From assembly GCA_020796225.1 (NCBI GenBank), contig CM036753.1:73205365-73269364 (forward strand): DNA of 64,000 bases, read 5' to 3'. Below are positions 36,177-48,049 of the stretch, in pieces (position 1 is the first letter of the stretch; each line of letters opens with the position of its first letter). Under the pieces are notes generated by a model. It saw only the letters and a program-made list of their open reading frames with translations, had not been told where the DNA came from and did not search any database. The translations under genes were made by a program, and so were the position numbers. Origin of the DNA: Arion vulgaris (Eukaryota > Mollusca > Gastropoda > Stylommatophora > Arionidae).

Positions 36177-36735
36177 AATGACAGATAGACTATTTTATCT
36201 CTCTCTCTTTGCCTTTTACCCGGGTTGGGGCATAGGCCCTCAACCAGCTCATGCCAAGTCTTCCTATCACTAGCTATCTTCTGCAGCTTCATCCAGCTCT
36301 TCTTTATATTGTTGATATCCGCCTCCAAATCTCGTCTCCATGTATTTCTCGGCCTCCCTTCTTTCGCTGTCCCTGCGGGTTCCAGGCAAGGACCCTTCTT
36401 GTTACATTCCCCTCCGATTTTTGCAAAGTGTGTCCTAGCCAGCGTCTTTTTTTAACCAGTTCATTCACTGGAATCTGTCTTAGTTCTCTCCATAAGTTCC
36501 TCATTTGTGACCCTATTATACCATCTTATTCCCTCTATTCTGCGCAGACACCAGTTGATGAATGTTTGCAATTTATGCGCTATTGTTTTAGTTGTTCTCC
36601 ATGTTTGTGACCCATACAGTAGAACTGCTTTAACATTAGAGTTAAATATCCCAATGTTTCCATGCAATGAAAGCTCCTCTTGCCTTCTGTATTCTTATTT
36701 TAACATCTCTATCTGTTCCACCCTAGACTATTTTA
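36177..36735 (-). mobile_element. LINE family 3, 3' end
   Basis: From 36667 down: GIFNSNVKAVLLYGSQTWRT, INWCLRRIEGIRWYNRVTNE, then LWRELRQIPVNELVKKRRWL, GHTLQKSEGNVTRRVLAWNP and SWMKLQKIASDRKTWHELVE. These are successive blocks of the ORF2 C-terminus in shifted frames. Faces an inverted copy 100 bp away. Confidence 0.88.
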
Positions 36736-36837
36736 TATTTACATATTATTCCATTATCTTTTGTTTACGTAGCAGCACTAACAGAGAATGAACATGTCCT
36801 ATTTTATAAACATTTACCCTGTTGGTTTGTGATCAAG

Positions 36838-37110
36838 TTCATTGCACTGGCGCTGGATAGGACACACTTTGCGTAAACCTGAGGGGAATATAACAAGAAG
36901 GGTCTTTTCCTGGTACCCGCATGGGCAGCAAAAGAAGGGGACGCTGAGAAATACATGGAGACGAGATTTGGAGGCAGAGATCAATAATATAAAAAGAGCT
37001 GAAGGAAGCTGCAGGAGATAGCTAGAGATAGGAAGACTTGGCATAAATTGGTTAGGGCATATGCCCCAATCCGGGTTTAAAAGGCAGAGAGAGAGAGATA
37101 CACTTGGCAA
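36838..37110 (+). mobile_element. LINE family 3, inverted copy
   Basis: Plus-strand tail with ggacacactttgcgtaaacc, catggagacgagatttggag and ggttagggcatatgccccaa, ending in an AG run. The same region as the 3' half of 36177-36735 but in opposite orientation. Confidence 0.88.
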
Positions 37111-37612
37111 TTCAAATTATTTTACAGGCTTTAAAAAAATCCAATTAATTAAATAGAAATCTGATAGAAATATATTATATCCGGTAGTTTCATTCTATTT
37201 CTATAATCGCTTTGTTTCACAATGTAATAATAGAAGCTGTCATATTCCTGCTGTGATGTTCAGCCAACTATGAGATCTGAATATGTACCAGCATATTTGA
37301 TGTTCGATATTAATAGACTGATTTCTTTGTTTCTCGACGGGAGCACTATGAGAATCGCATTAGATTAGCTTGATTTTTTAGAAAAGGGGTCAATTTGTGT
37401 ATTAACTTAAAGTGGTTTTGAATGGAGTTATTAGAGTAGAACGGTGTTTGACTCTAAATTTAGAATTGGCTGTGGTCTGACATTCTGTTTGTGTGTGTGA
37501 GAGAGAGAGAGATGTTTGTGTGTGTTTGTGTGTAAATGAGTGTACTTGCGTGGTTGCTGAGCGGTGTTGTGCATTCGTAGATGTATTTTAATGACTAGCG
37601 ACCAAGTCTTGA

Positions 37613-37811
37613 CTTTTCTTTTCGATCCAGAAGCACTTGAGCTTTCAGGTCTTCGGCTCGGTGCTATGGACATCGTAACCCTTCGGTTCGTTGCCACGAA
37701 CACCATAAATCTGGATAGCCTGTAGCTTTTCTGCCAGCCCGCGGAATTGAACCGCACTCACATTGGGCTTGTCACCCGTTGTCCAACGCGCTACGAGCAC
37801 GCTGTGCACGC
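37613..37811 (-). mobile_element. SINE-A copy
   Basis: Minus-strand copy with tail cttttcgatccagaagcact, head ctacgagcacgctg. Confidence 0.9.
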
Positions 37812-37860
37812 TTGACTTTCGGAAGTCCATCACCACCGCTCGGCGTAGCTCATTAACATA

Positions 37861-38259
37861 ATAGCCGTCCATCGCAAGCGATGATGACAACAATCTCAGA
37901 CGTGTACTGTTGCACCTCTCTGGTGTGTGCGGAGGTGACTGTAGAGTCCAATCCTAGAACAGAATCCCCGACCACAGGTGGGGCATACATGATCAAGGTT
38001 AGACATGTGCGTGTTGTGTGCTCTGTCTTTTCGCGCTGCTCGTTTTCTCTGTGACTCAACAATACGATGATTCTCAGCTATTCGGTTCCTCTTTTGTTGT
38101 TACAGCGCCACATTTGGCGATCTTGCGCAAGGATTCCCAGCACGTATTGTCTATATCGAAGCATTTCAGAGACACTTTAAGAGTGTCTTTAAAGCGTTTT
38201 CTGTCCACCAGCTAAACGTCTGCCCCTTCAAGCTCGCCATACATCAACTGTTTTGGGAT
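37861..38259 (-). mobile_element. 5'-truncated LINE family 6 with 13-bp target-site duplication
   Basis: About 400 bp nearly identical to the left part of the element at 32836. It starts at the 3' end (taatagccgtcc on the plus strand) and is cut at ttttgggatg. The word gctcattaacata flanks it at 37848-37860 and 38260-38272. Confidence 0.9.
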
Positions 38260-38619
38260 GCTCATTAACATAAACATTTTGAGACACACACATAAATCGT
38301 ATACTATAAATGTCCACATTGACCTGCAAGTCTGCTTCCAATACCTCCTTATATTGCAACAACCATCGAATTGGAAAATACAATTGACTAAGTAAAACAA
38401 CACATCGAACACCATCTTGAACACTTCTAAGCCGCATAACCATAAGCGCCAACATAATTTTTTCCAGGTATGGCACAAATGAATAGAAAATTTGTTTAGT
38501 TGGTGGTTTGCTACACGGAAATAGAGACGAACAGATTTGCATAAAACTGTCTTATCAAAAAGCAATTTTCAAGGTGGTGACACTCTCCCCACCGTAACGT
38601 ATGGACGCGCATTCCATAA

Positions 38620-38650
<31 letters not shown>

Positions 38651-38689
38651 ACCCTTTCATACTTCGTGGTATATAGGACAATACAGTGT

Positions 38690-38945
38690 TAGGCCTGTAT
38701 TTTTATTGACCGTCGGCACTCGATGGATGATGTGGTCAGCATCACGCCGGCCAACCGCGTATTGTAACAGTTTATCTCTTCCTAACGTCAGTCCCGTATT
38801 GTCCAGAGACCTCTAGGATTGTTGCTGGAGCTACGGAGTTCGTGCTGTGTGCAATACTCTCGGCAGGTGGTGTGCCATTTCTGCGTAGAGGGACCAAGCC
38901 ATATGGGGTAAAACCTGGTGCAATGAAGTCAATCCTTCGGCTTTA
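38690..38945. repeat. Unnamed interspersed repeat
   Basis: The stretch around 38805-38945 (agagacctctaggattgttg, gctacggagttcgtgc, gagggaccaagccatat) recurs at 51735-51870. No family name can be given. Confidence 0.5.
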
Positions 38946-38991
38946 AAACCCTTTATCCCCGTATTGTAACAATGTATCTCTTCTTTCTTTT

Positions 38992-39222
38992 GTCGTCACA
39001 CTGCTACCGGGTTGTTGCCCAGTGTCGTCACACTGCTACCGGGTTGTTGTCCAGTGTCGTCACACTGCTACCGGGTTGTTTCCCAGTGTCGTCACACTGC
39101 TACCGGGTTGTTGCCCATTGTCGACACACTGCTACCGGGTTGTTGCCCAGTGTCGTCACACTGCTACCGGGTTGTTGCCCAGTGTCGTCACACTGCTACC
39201 GGGTTATTGCCCAGTGTCGTGG
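38992..39222. repeat. 32-bp minisatellite, 7 copies
   Basis: gtcgtcacactgctaccggg followed by ttgttgcccagt, seven units with period 32. Higher GC than the surroundings. Confidence 0.96.
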
Positions 39223-39890
39223 TTTTCTGTTTTTGTCTTGCGCTGTTCTGGTGGCTTGGGTGATTGTTATTTTTGCTCTTTGACAGGATTCTGCTATGCC
39301 ATCTAACCATCTTTGTCGTGGTCTTCCTCTTGCCTTCTTTCCCGATGTTCTGTTGTAGAAGACTGTATACTGTGGGTTTGTATGCATTCTTATTAAGTGG
39401 CCAAACCACTTAATTCTTTGTTTCTCAATGTAATTCAGGCAAGATTCTGTGTCAACTTTCTTTCTTATGCTGATGTTGGTGACTTTTCTGGTGTTGTTGG
39501 TAACTTTTCGCAGGCAACGCATTTCACATGTAGTTATTTTTGTGACTGCGCTTTGCTCATTGTCCATGTTTGGTTCTGGTAACACAAAGTAGGTATACAA
39601 ATGATGTTGATCATCTGTTGCGTAGCTGCCTGTGAAATTTGTGGGTGCCTTAACAATGGGTCTAGCTGGTTGGCTACAGCATTTGCTTTTTCACTCTAGC
39701 CTCTATCTCTCTATCTAGTCTTCCGTCTTATGTGAATATGCTTCCTAAATATTTGAATTCTTTCACTTGGTTTATTTCAGTGCCATTGACATAGATGTCT
39801 AGTTTATTATGTTTTCTTCCCATATTCATTATTTCTGTTTTAGTGTTGTTGATTTTCATGTCATGTGCCGAACATTAATCCCGTATTGTA
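39223..39890 (-). mobile_element. LINE family 4, 3' part
   Basis: Minus strand reads TCEMRCLRKVTNNTRKVTN, YIEKQRIKWFGHLIRMHTNP and SGKKARGRPRQRWLDGIAES, a long uninterrupted C-terminal block, preceded by degraded RT sequence up to about 39890. Confidence 0.82.
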
Positions 39891-40019
39891 ACAATTTATG
39901 TCCACCTAACATTAATCCCGTATTGTAACAATTTATCTCTGCCTAACATCAATCCCATAGTGTTACAATTTGTCGCTCCCTAGCATCAAACCCATGTGCT
40001 GTAACGTATTTTAGTCTAG

Positions 40020-40700
40020 AATAATTTCATTGCACTCCGGACATGTCCACAGTGCTCCGATCTTCTTCGAAATCTCTCCAACAGCGTCCAGCGACAAACC
40101 CTACCAGTTCGATGTTGATTGATGAGCCTACTCATATACTTGTTGTGCTGTTCTTTTCTTGCCACTCCATTCTTCAATCCAAGCTCTTGTAATCTAGCAG
40201 TTGATGTGGATTGATGAGCCTACTCATATACTTGTTGTGCTGTTCTTTTCTTGCTACTCCATTCTTCAATCCAAGCTCTTGTAATCTAGCAGTTGATGTG
40301 GATTGGTTTAGAAGAAAATCCTCTTCGCTGCCACACTCAATGAGGGCGTATAAAATGTCAGATCTATCCATTAGTTGGTGCCACGATAAGGTGACAGAGC
40401 CAGCAAATGTGTCTGCTCCCCATTGCCATCGACACCCATGTTCTCCGGAACGAAGACAAATGTAATTCTGCGAATTGTTGGCGCTTACATTGATTAAGTC
40501 CATTGCCTCGCACCGAACGAGCCTCTACCTTTCGGATCATGCTCAATGAATCACCCAGAATGCACGCATGAGTGTAGTTTTGTGACTCCAGCCAGAGTAG
40601 TGACTTCGTGACCGCCAGTACTTCCATTGTCTTGATTCTTTTTGTCGTACTAAATGCACTACCGGCTTCCTTGACCTTTCTGTCGTATGAGCTTGCGGCA
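40020..40700 (-). mobile_element. LINE with RNase H remnant, second copy
   Basis: Minus strand reads [39 protein letters not shown], then loses frame. Inside it a 94-bp unit (ttgatgagcctactcatata onward) is tandemly duplicated at about 40117 and 40211. Confidence 0.82.
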
Positions 40701-41221
40701 ATTTGAACACACCTTATTTAATTGTCAGCCTAAAATAATCCCCTAGGTATTATTCTTTAATTGAGATTGAACTGTACGAAATATATCGAATTTTTGTCCA
40801 TTAAAACCAAATTGCAGTTATGTGGGTTTCTTATTGTTTAATTGTGAACTTCAGAAAATACGATACAAGACAAGGTGGTTCCCGACTATCTATTTTTTGG
40901 GAACCCTTGCTGTTGTATATTAGCAAAATGGTGAATCTACACCATACTTCATGTGTAGTAGTGACAACTGAGCAACCCTTAATATAAACTTAACTTACAG
41001 CTAATATGAAAGTCAACATAGTAAATTCATTCTACTTGATATAATATTCAAGAGCAAAGGTTCTCAAACACAGTGGGCTGCCGTGCTATTTTTGATCATA
41101 CAAATTGATGTGGATTTCTAACATCCAATTTTTGTAAGATTTATAGTAGTTTGTAAACCGTATGAAAAATTATATGCATTCTAGACATGGGAATTATAAG
41201 TGTTTATTTATAAGTTCCCAG

Positions 41222-41350
41222 TTATTGCTGTTCTGATAATCCCGAGTGTATCCGAGTGGCCCCAGTTGATGCTGTTGCTGATAATCCCGAGTGTATCCCG
41301 AGTGGTCCCAGTTGATGCTGTTGCTGAAAATCCCCGAGTGTATCCCGAGT
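41222..41350. repeat. ~52-bp tandem repeat, 2.5 copies
   Basis: gttgctgataatcccgagtg and tatcccgagtggtcccagtt alternate. Confidence 0.85.
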
Positions 41351-42341
41351 GTTACATACTCTTTATATCCCTGTGTTTGATAATGCAGTTTATACTGTAC
41401 AGTCAAGGTTGATGTTTCTACTCGCCATTCTTTCTGAGGATGTGTGTTTTATCTCAGATTTGCGAGAGTTGCCTGCCTCACTGTGGCATTGAATTACTGT
41501 CACTAGCTAGACAAGTCTTTTACTCAGTAATGACTCCTTTGTCGTTGCTTTCCTACAAGCTCAAGATGACATGGTTAATTCCCTCGCAGAAGGTATGTCT
41601 CAAACAGACTTAACCGCCGGGGAAGTCATCTCGATTCTTGTCTCGTTAGTCTGATAAGTCTGTCTCCGACAAAATTTCCCGACACAGGGATTTGAAACAG
41701 GTCATGGCCAGTATGTTTTCTGGTATTGATGTTTCGTCACAAGAACGAGATGTATCTACTACTTCCAAGTGCGTGTGTGTGATATTGTCTCGTGTCAAAT
41801 ATATACAAGTATAATAAACGTATAGCATGTGTTTGTGTTTGCATACTGTTCGATCGAACCTTACCTGATTATTCTGTGTCTAGCTGTAACGAAGTGTTTG
41901 TGAAAGTCACTGCTCAGTGAGCCATTTTGTTTAGAATGGCTGGCTGGTTGTGTTCGTAAGGACGTTCGTATTGCTAGGCTAGGCGATGGGTGTCGTAAGA
42001 AATGAGGGTAAGTGGTTCGAATCCTGTGTTTGTCTATTTGTTTCTTCGAAGCTCTTAATACATGTACATTGTTTATTTGTTAATCATATTCTTTGCTTCC
42101 GTTGCTTCCTCTGGTGTTCTAGCAAAAAAACTCCTTTCCTCATACTACTTCCCAAGCGAAGTTTCAGTTTGAGGAACGCTGAACCAAGAAGTGCAAATTA
42201 AGTTTAGAAATGAAAGTTCTAACTGAACAAACCAACAAAGAGATTAACTTTTACCAACGTTTGAGCATGTACAAATGAGTGTTGATTATAAATATGTTTC
42301 CATTTATTTCGATACTTTTAAAAGCTTCATCACATCCAGTG

Positions 42342-42516
42342 TCCGCCTGCCCAGCGTGTTCGTAGCGCGTTGGACGACGGTGACAAGCCCCCTGTGAGTG
42401 CGGTTCAATTCGCGGGCTGGCAGAAAAGCCACAGGTTTTCCAGATTTACGGTGTTCGTGACACCGAACCGAAGGGTTCGAAGAGCTGAAAGCTCAATGCT
42501 TCTGGATCAGTAAAAG
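42342..42516 (+). mobile_element. SINE-A copy, shortened
   Basis: Head and B-box (ggttcaattc) present; the middle gttacgatgtccatggcacc segment is missing. Confidence 0.88.
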
Positions 42517-43017
42517 AACAAAGATCACATTCAGTATCATACACTGAATTTCAACGACGTTGGACGCTATATTATCTACCACATGTACGTCTTTCTCTTA
42601 ACTGTCAAACCGGGTCATCTAACAACCATAGCTGGCTACCACCCTCTGAATCTTTCCGAAAGTAATTGTCAGACACCTTTTACTTCAGAAATCGATGCTA
42701 CACTGTAAGTGAGTTGAGTAAGAGCCAAATATAAAGAGTCGGCTGTGGTTAAGTCCACTTTTCCCATAGTTCAAGGGATTTACTACTCTAGCATGTTTAA
42801 TTCCAATCTTACTTTGCTGACGGAAATCTTATAAAGACTGGACGGACAAATAGGGTCAAGAAATAAGAAAAGACCAATTCTAAATTCAAGACATGATTAA
42901 ACAGACCATTTTGGTTACAGTATTAGGAAAACTAACTATCCTTCATTATATATACAGTACGTTGTGTAACATAGTTCAGTACAATTATGTGGTAAGCAAA
43001 CTCAATATTATATATAG

Positions 43018-43021
<4 letters not shown>

Positions 43022-43056
<35 letters not shown>
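43022..43056. repeat. (TA)n microsatellite at LINE 5' boundary
   Basis: About 35 bases of TA dinucleotides directly before the LINE sequence. Confidence 0.95.
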
Positions 43057-43059
<3 letters not shown>

Positions 43060-43079
43060 TTAGTTATTACTTGATGTAA

Positions 43080-45322
43080 AGGTGAAAAGAGGAGCTGACG
43101 TGGGCAGCGACCACCACCTTGTCGTTGCCATGATCAGGCTCAAACTCAAGAAAACATATATACAAGCCAAGACAAGAACAGAATACTTTAATGTTAACCT
43201 ATTAAAAGACAGAGAGATTGCTACAAAATATATAGTGGAACTAAAGAACAGATTTCAAATCCTGTCAGAGCAGTCAGACACAACACCAACTGAAAGTATC
43301 CAAGAAAATGGAATGCGATCAAAGGCACATATAAAATAGTTAGCAGTAGTGTACTGGGAACCAGTAAAGGACAACATAAAGAGTGGATAAGTGGCCAGAC
43401 CTTAGAATACATCCAAAAGCGAAAGGAGAAAAAAATCTCATCAATAGCATTAGATCAGAACGTCAAAAAGATAAGGCAAGAAAAGAATATACAGAACTAA
43501 ACAAAATGGTAAAAGAAGTGCTAGAACAGACAAGAGACAATTTATGGAAAAGACAGCAGAAATAGCAGAAAAGCTGCTAAAGTACATGATCTGCACACAC
43601 TGTACAAGATTACCAAACAATTATGCGGAGGTAAAAGACACAACCATAACATGCCAGTCAGAAACAGCCTAGGACAACTGTTGACAACAGAGCAGGAGCA
43701 GGATATGAGATGGACATCCCACTTTGAAGATGTGCTAAACAGACCTGATCCTGAACATCCACCGGATATCCCACCGGCCGCACAGGATATTGATATCAAC
43801 CTCAAATTGCCAGAAAAGCAAGAAATAGTAAAAGCTATTGGATCCCTGAGAAACAACAAAGCACCGGGAAATGATGAAATGACAGCAGAGCTTTTCAAGA
43901 TCGATCCAATCTTAGCTGCAAACATATTAGAGCCATTGTTTGCAGATATCTGGAAGAAAGAAGAATTGCCTAAGGATTGGACTAGGGGTACTGTGGTGAA
44001 AATCCCCAAGAAAGGAGACCTAACAGATTGCAATAACTGGAGAGGAATCACGTTGCTTTCAATCCCAAGTAAGATATTCTGCAAAATTGTCATAATGCGA
44101 ATAAAAGAAGCAGTAGACAAGTGTCTACGAATGGAGCAAGCAGGATTTAGGAAAGGAAGAGGAACAAATGAACACATATTTACCCTGCGTAACATTTTAG
44201 AACAATGTAGCGAGTGGCAAAGGACTATATATATCAACTTCATAGATTTTGAAAAGGCATTCGACAGCGTCCACAGAGACAGCCTATGGAAGATACTGAG
44301 ACAATACGGCGTACCGCAGAAGCTTGTCAACATCATAGCCCTCTTCTATAAAGATTTCTCCTGCAACCTAAAGAATTCCAACAAAACATTCCCAGTAAAA
44401 TCTGGTGTAAGACAGGGATGCGTAATGTCCTCTCTTTGTTTAGTATTACAATTGACTGGGTGCTAAAATGCCATAAAACAACAAGCACCAAGAGGAATAA
44501 GATGGACCCTTTCGAGATGCTTGAGGACCTGGACTTTGCAGACGATATAGCCCTGGTGTCACACAAATATGAACATATACAAGAGAAAAGTACAATACTT
44601 CACAGCACGGCAAAGACAGTAGGCCTCAAAACAAACACAGGAAAAACAAAAATTATGACAAACAGTGAAATCCAACAACCAGTAATGTTAGAAGATGAAA
44701 CACTGGAAAGGGTTGAGCAGTTTACATATCTTGGTAGCGTACTGACACTAAATGGTGGCACAGAGGAAGATATAAAATCACGTCTGAGTAAGGCCAGAAC
44801 CGCTTTTGCCAGAATGAAACCAGTATGAAGGTCCAAAATCTACAATAGGACCACAAAGCTTAAACTCTATAAAAGCATTGTTTTGCCAGTTTTGCTCTAC
44901 GGATCGGAGTGTTGGAGGATGACCAAAGGAGATACTAGCAGGCTGTCAGTTTTCCACCACTCTTGTCTTCGCAGAATCTTGGGAATCTTTGGCCAGTAAA
45001 AATATCCAATAACCAACTACTCCAAGACACAAGACAAGAGGCAATGAATGACATACTCAAAAAGAGAAGATGGAAATGGCTCGAACATGTTATGAGAATG
45101 AGACAAGAAATGCCTGCAAGGATAGCCCTCACTTGGACACCAGAGGAAAGAGAAAGAAAGGCAGACCACGGACAACATGGAGGCGCATGATGGAAGAGGA
45201 ACTGGACACCGCATCTCTGACGTGGGGCTCTGCGCTGAAGGTTGCACGGACAGGAGAGCATGGAAAGTCCTTTCTGAAGCCCCATGTGTCACTAGGCATG
45301 ACGGGATTAAGTAAGTAAGTAA
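43080..45322 (+). mobile_element. LINE family 7, longest copy: endonuclease end, RT and C-terminus
   Basis: The only LINE here with a nearly full reverse transcriptase. 43082 on: RGADVGSDHHLVVAMIRLKL, the SDHH motif ending an APE-type endonuclease. 43651-44466: IGSLRNNKAPGNDEMTAELF, IPKKGDLTDCNNWRGITLLS, QAGFRKGRGTNEHIFTLRNI, FIDFEKAFDSVHRDSLWKIL and GVRQGCVMS. A frameshift near 44425-44440 moves the frame; 44418-44828 gives LDFADDIALVSHKYEHIQEK, with the catalytic F-A-D-D, and EQFTYLGSVLTLNGGTEEDI. After a stop at 44826 the C-terminus continues as LLYGSECWRMTKGDTSRLSV and KRKKGRPRTTWRRMMEEELD. It ends in taagtaagtaagtaa. 5'-truncated inside the endonuclease; several disabling changes. No intact protein. 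Confidence 0.9.
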
Positions 45323-45570
45323 TATTAGTTAGTTAGTCTTTCCTCTTGGGCCTGTGGGCGGCGCATAGGGCAGAGGTCATAGCTCTCCATGTCTCGGGTT
45401 CGTTGCTATCTGTTTTAGTCTTTAATGTTTACTAGGCCCATCGTTGAGCCTTCTGGTGATGGTTCTACGCAGAGTCTCTCTTGGTCTTCCTCGTTTTCTT
45501 TTCCTCTTGTGTCCTTATAAGGGATTGGTAAGGAGTCTTCTCATCCATTCTAAGTGTGTCGATGTAGTTC
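45323..45570 (-). mobile_element. LINE 3' end with CTAA-type tail
   Basis: Starts agttagttagtctttcctct, then ggcgcatagggcagagg and catagctctccatgtc, parallel to 384-600 and 59131-59336. Directly abuts the tail of the LINE at 43080. Confidence 0.7.
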
Positions 45571-45599
45571 ATAATAATAATAATAATAATAAATATGTG

Positions 45600-46065
45600 C
45601 TTTCGAATATAAGTGTTACAGAAGAGTCCTTCGTATATCTTGGACAGAGAAGAGAACAAATAGATATATCCAGAAAGAACTCAAAATTAAAGAAAACTGG
45701 CTGATGCTACAAATCATCATCTTCAAGATCCATATCCTTTATAGGACGTTGTTCTCTTTGCAGCACATCTGAAATTCACTCTGTCTCTAGCCAGTTCACC
45801 CACTTTGTCGATATGCTACAAATAAGAAAGAGAAAATTGAAATATTTTGTCCATATAAACAAAGACATGAATGACTGGAGAAGACCATCATTGAAGGAGA
45901 CATACCGTCAAAGAGAAGAAGAGGAAGACCACGGAGAAGATGGATTCAAGATGTAACTGATGGTTTGAACATGATGACTGCAGAGGCAGGGCATCTGGCC
46001 ATGAGAGAGAAATTCGGAGGACTGTTGGTGTGGCAATGTTCTGCTCATGACATGTTATTTGATGA
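45600..46065 (+). mobile_element. LINE fragment interrupted by a 98-bp LINE insertion
   Basis: Host pieces read VTEESFVYLGQRREQIDISR and later (45820 on) KRKLKYFVHINKDMND. At 45715-45812 a minus-strand LINE family 1 tail (atatcctttataggacgttg) is inserted; atgctacaaat at 45704-45714 and 45813-45823 is its target-site duplication. Confidence 0.85.
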
Positions 46066-46239
46066 AGATGATGAGGACAACGATTTTAGACGTATCATCA
46101 ACTTAGTAAAACACGGGTGATGGCACAGTATGCTACGGTAGAATAATCAATCAAAGTACCCAACCACAAACTGAACGTTATCCATGAAAGAATGTACTTG
46201 GGCTGACAACATCTCACTGGAGACAGAAATGAAAAGAAG

Positions 46240-46404
46240 CATTGGCTGAAATCGGATGCTCATGTCCTAAATTGGTAGAAATCTATGTGTTTAGGGGCCT
46301 ACCAAACCAACATGCAACGTTTACACGTTCTTGGCAAAGATCAAACATATCACAAAAGTGATTAAAATTGGTCGTAAAGAACGAACGCAAAGAAGAAGAA
46401 GAAA
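46240..46404 (+). mobile_element. SINE-B, 3' half
   Basis: Starts at attggctgaaatcggatgct and ends in the GAA tail. The core is missing. Confidence 0.85.
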
Positions 46405-46409
46405 GAGGC

Positions 46410-47325
46410 ATTTTAAAGATATCAATTACATAGTTAGAAGTGTATAAATAATAATTTTTTTTTTCAAAATGGTTCTTCAGAAAATCTATGTAGTTGTTGG
46501 TGTTTTCTTTTGTGCTACAGATGTGACCACTCTGACGCTTGTTTCCGTCGCCATGTACTTTTATTCTTTCACACTGCCCCTTCTTTTTTGTCACTGCACT
46601 GCTAAAATCTCATATAATTCGTTCCAAAATTCGTGAACATCTTTTCCGACCGATAAAAAAATCATCCACTTGACAGAAATTATTGATTTTTACATTTTTT
46701 TATTATTGATTTTTAGATAACATAAAGTTCATAAAGTATTTTTTGTCCACTCAAACCTTTAGTGTTGTAATATTTTACTTATATGTTATTACTAAAATAA
46801 GAGATGTTGATTTGGTATACATTTAGAAGTTTAGCAGTACGGTTGTCAAGTTTTTCTATATATTACGCATTTCCACATGCAATTCACGCAAGTAAAAATC
46901 GGGAATCCCGTAGAATTAATCACTTCACAATGTATCCTAATGACTATAATTGGCGTAAGCACACACTATTATTTTCATTGATAAAAGTGAAAGGTATCAT
47001 TTGTTCACTATGTCACATTGTTTTTTATAATATGTAATAGGGATACGCCTTTGCCATCATTCGCCACCATTTTGTGTATTACTGTAAATTCTAAACTGTG
47101 ATCATTTTGTTGCGCTTAGGCAAAAGTGTATAACAAAAGCGCTTTTTGCATCAACCAAGCTACCTACCAATTAGTTAAACATGTATTCGTAAGGTCGTGA
47201 GGTATATAAGACTGCTTGCAAAAAATTACTATTATGCATCAGGTAGATTTCGTACAAATTAAACCTTAGCCTGTTCACGAATTTTGGAACGAACTATGCC
47301 ACATTCACATCGTATTTATCACCTC
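46410..47325. other. Intron 4 segment with nothing recognised
   Basis: AT-rich, with T runs. No element or exon recognised. Confidence 0.45.
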
Positions 47326-47329
47326 TGTT

Positions 47330-47420
47330 GTTTGCGCGCTGGTATAGTCAGCACATCAGATATATGCAGCAGAACACGCCTGAGGCTGTTGGCATAATCG
47401 CTTGCTATGGACGGCTATTA
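47330..47420 (+). mobile_element. LINE family 6 3' tail, old copy
   Basis: gctgttggcataatcgcttg and ctatggacggctatta match the 3' ends of the elements at 32836 and 37861 with several substitutions. It lies on the plus strand and has the same terminus. Confidence 0.7.
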
Positions 47421-47856
47421 AGTCAAATTGTAGCTCTTATCTTAGCAGATCCCGATAACGTCTCGATGCAGGCACTAGAGTCAATCAGCCAAGTTATAAG
47501 ATGTCTGGCTTGCTAATATAGAGATGAGAAAGTTGCTGGAAGCTAACAGATCTCACAAATGTGCATATTTACATGGCAAATAAGTAGACATTAGGTATTT
47601 GAGGATCTCGGAAGAAACAATTGCCAATCCTCTCAAATGAATATTGCAAATGACATGTTAAAGTTGCTTAACTTTAATCAGCACCATAATATCACACAGA
47701 TGATTTTGCTCCAACTATTTCGTTAAAAACCACAGTCAAAAAATACAGCAGGACAACTGAATAAAATCAAACTGCTCTGCATTAACAATCGCACGCGTAT
47801 ACACGTGCGCGCACAGGCATGCACACAAATACTCGTTTGTTTGGTTGGGTTTTTGG

Positions 47857-48048
47857 TTGTTTTCATCCAGAAGCACTTGAGCTTTCGGCTCGGTGCCATG
47901 GACATCGTAACCCTTTGGTTTCGGTGCCACGAACACCGTAAATGTGGAGAACCTGTGGCTTTTCTGCCAGCCCGCGGAATTGAACCGCACTCACAGGGAG
48001 GCTTGTCACACGTCGTCCAACGCGTTACGAACACGCTGGACAGGGGGC
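47857..48048 (-). mobile_element. SINE-A copy
   Basis: Minus-strand copy with tail cagaagcacttgagctttcg and head gttacgaacacgctggacag. Confidence 0.9.
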
Positions 48049-48049
48049 T

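Noticed and set aside
41456..41590. Exon-like frame between an atctcag acceptor and a gtatgt donor
   Set aside because: In the phase required after exon 4 it hits a stop, and the open frame has no focadhesin similarity.
47449..47515. A possible FOCAD exon (after ttatcttagcag) encoding DPDNVSMQALESISQ
   Set aside because: It has no usable donor before a stop, its upstream half is a LINE family 6 tail, and exons 4 and 5 already join in phase without it.
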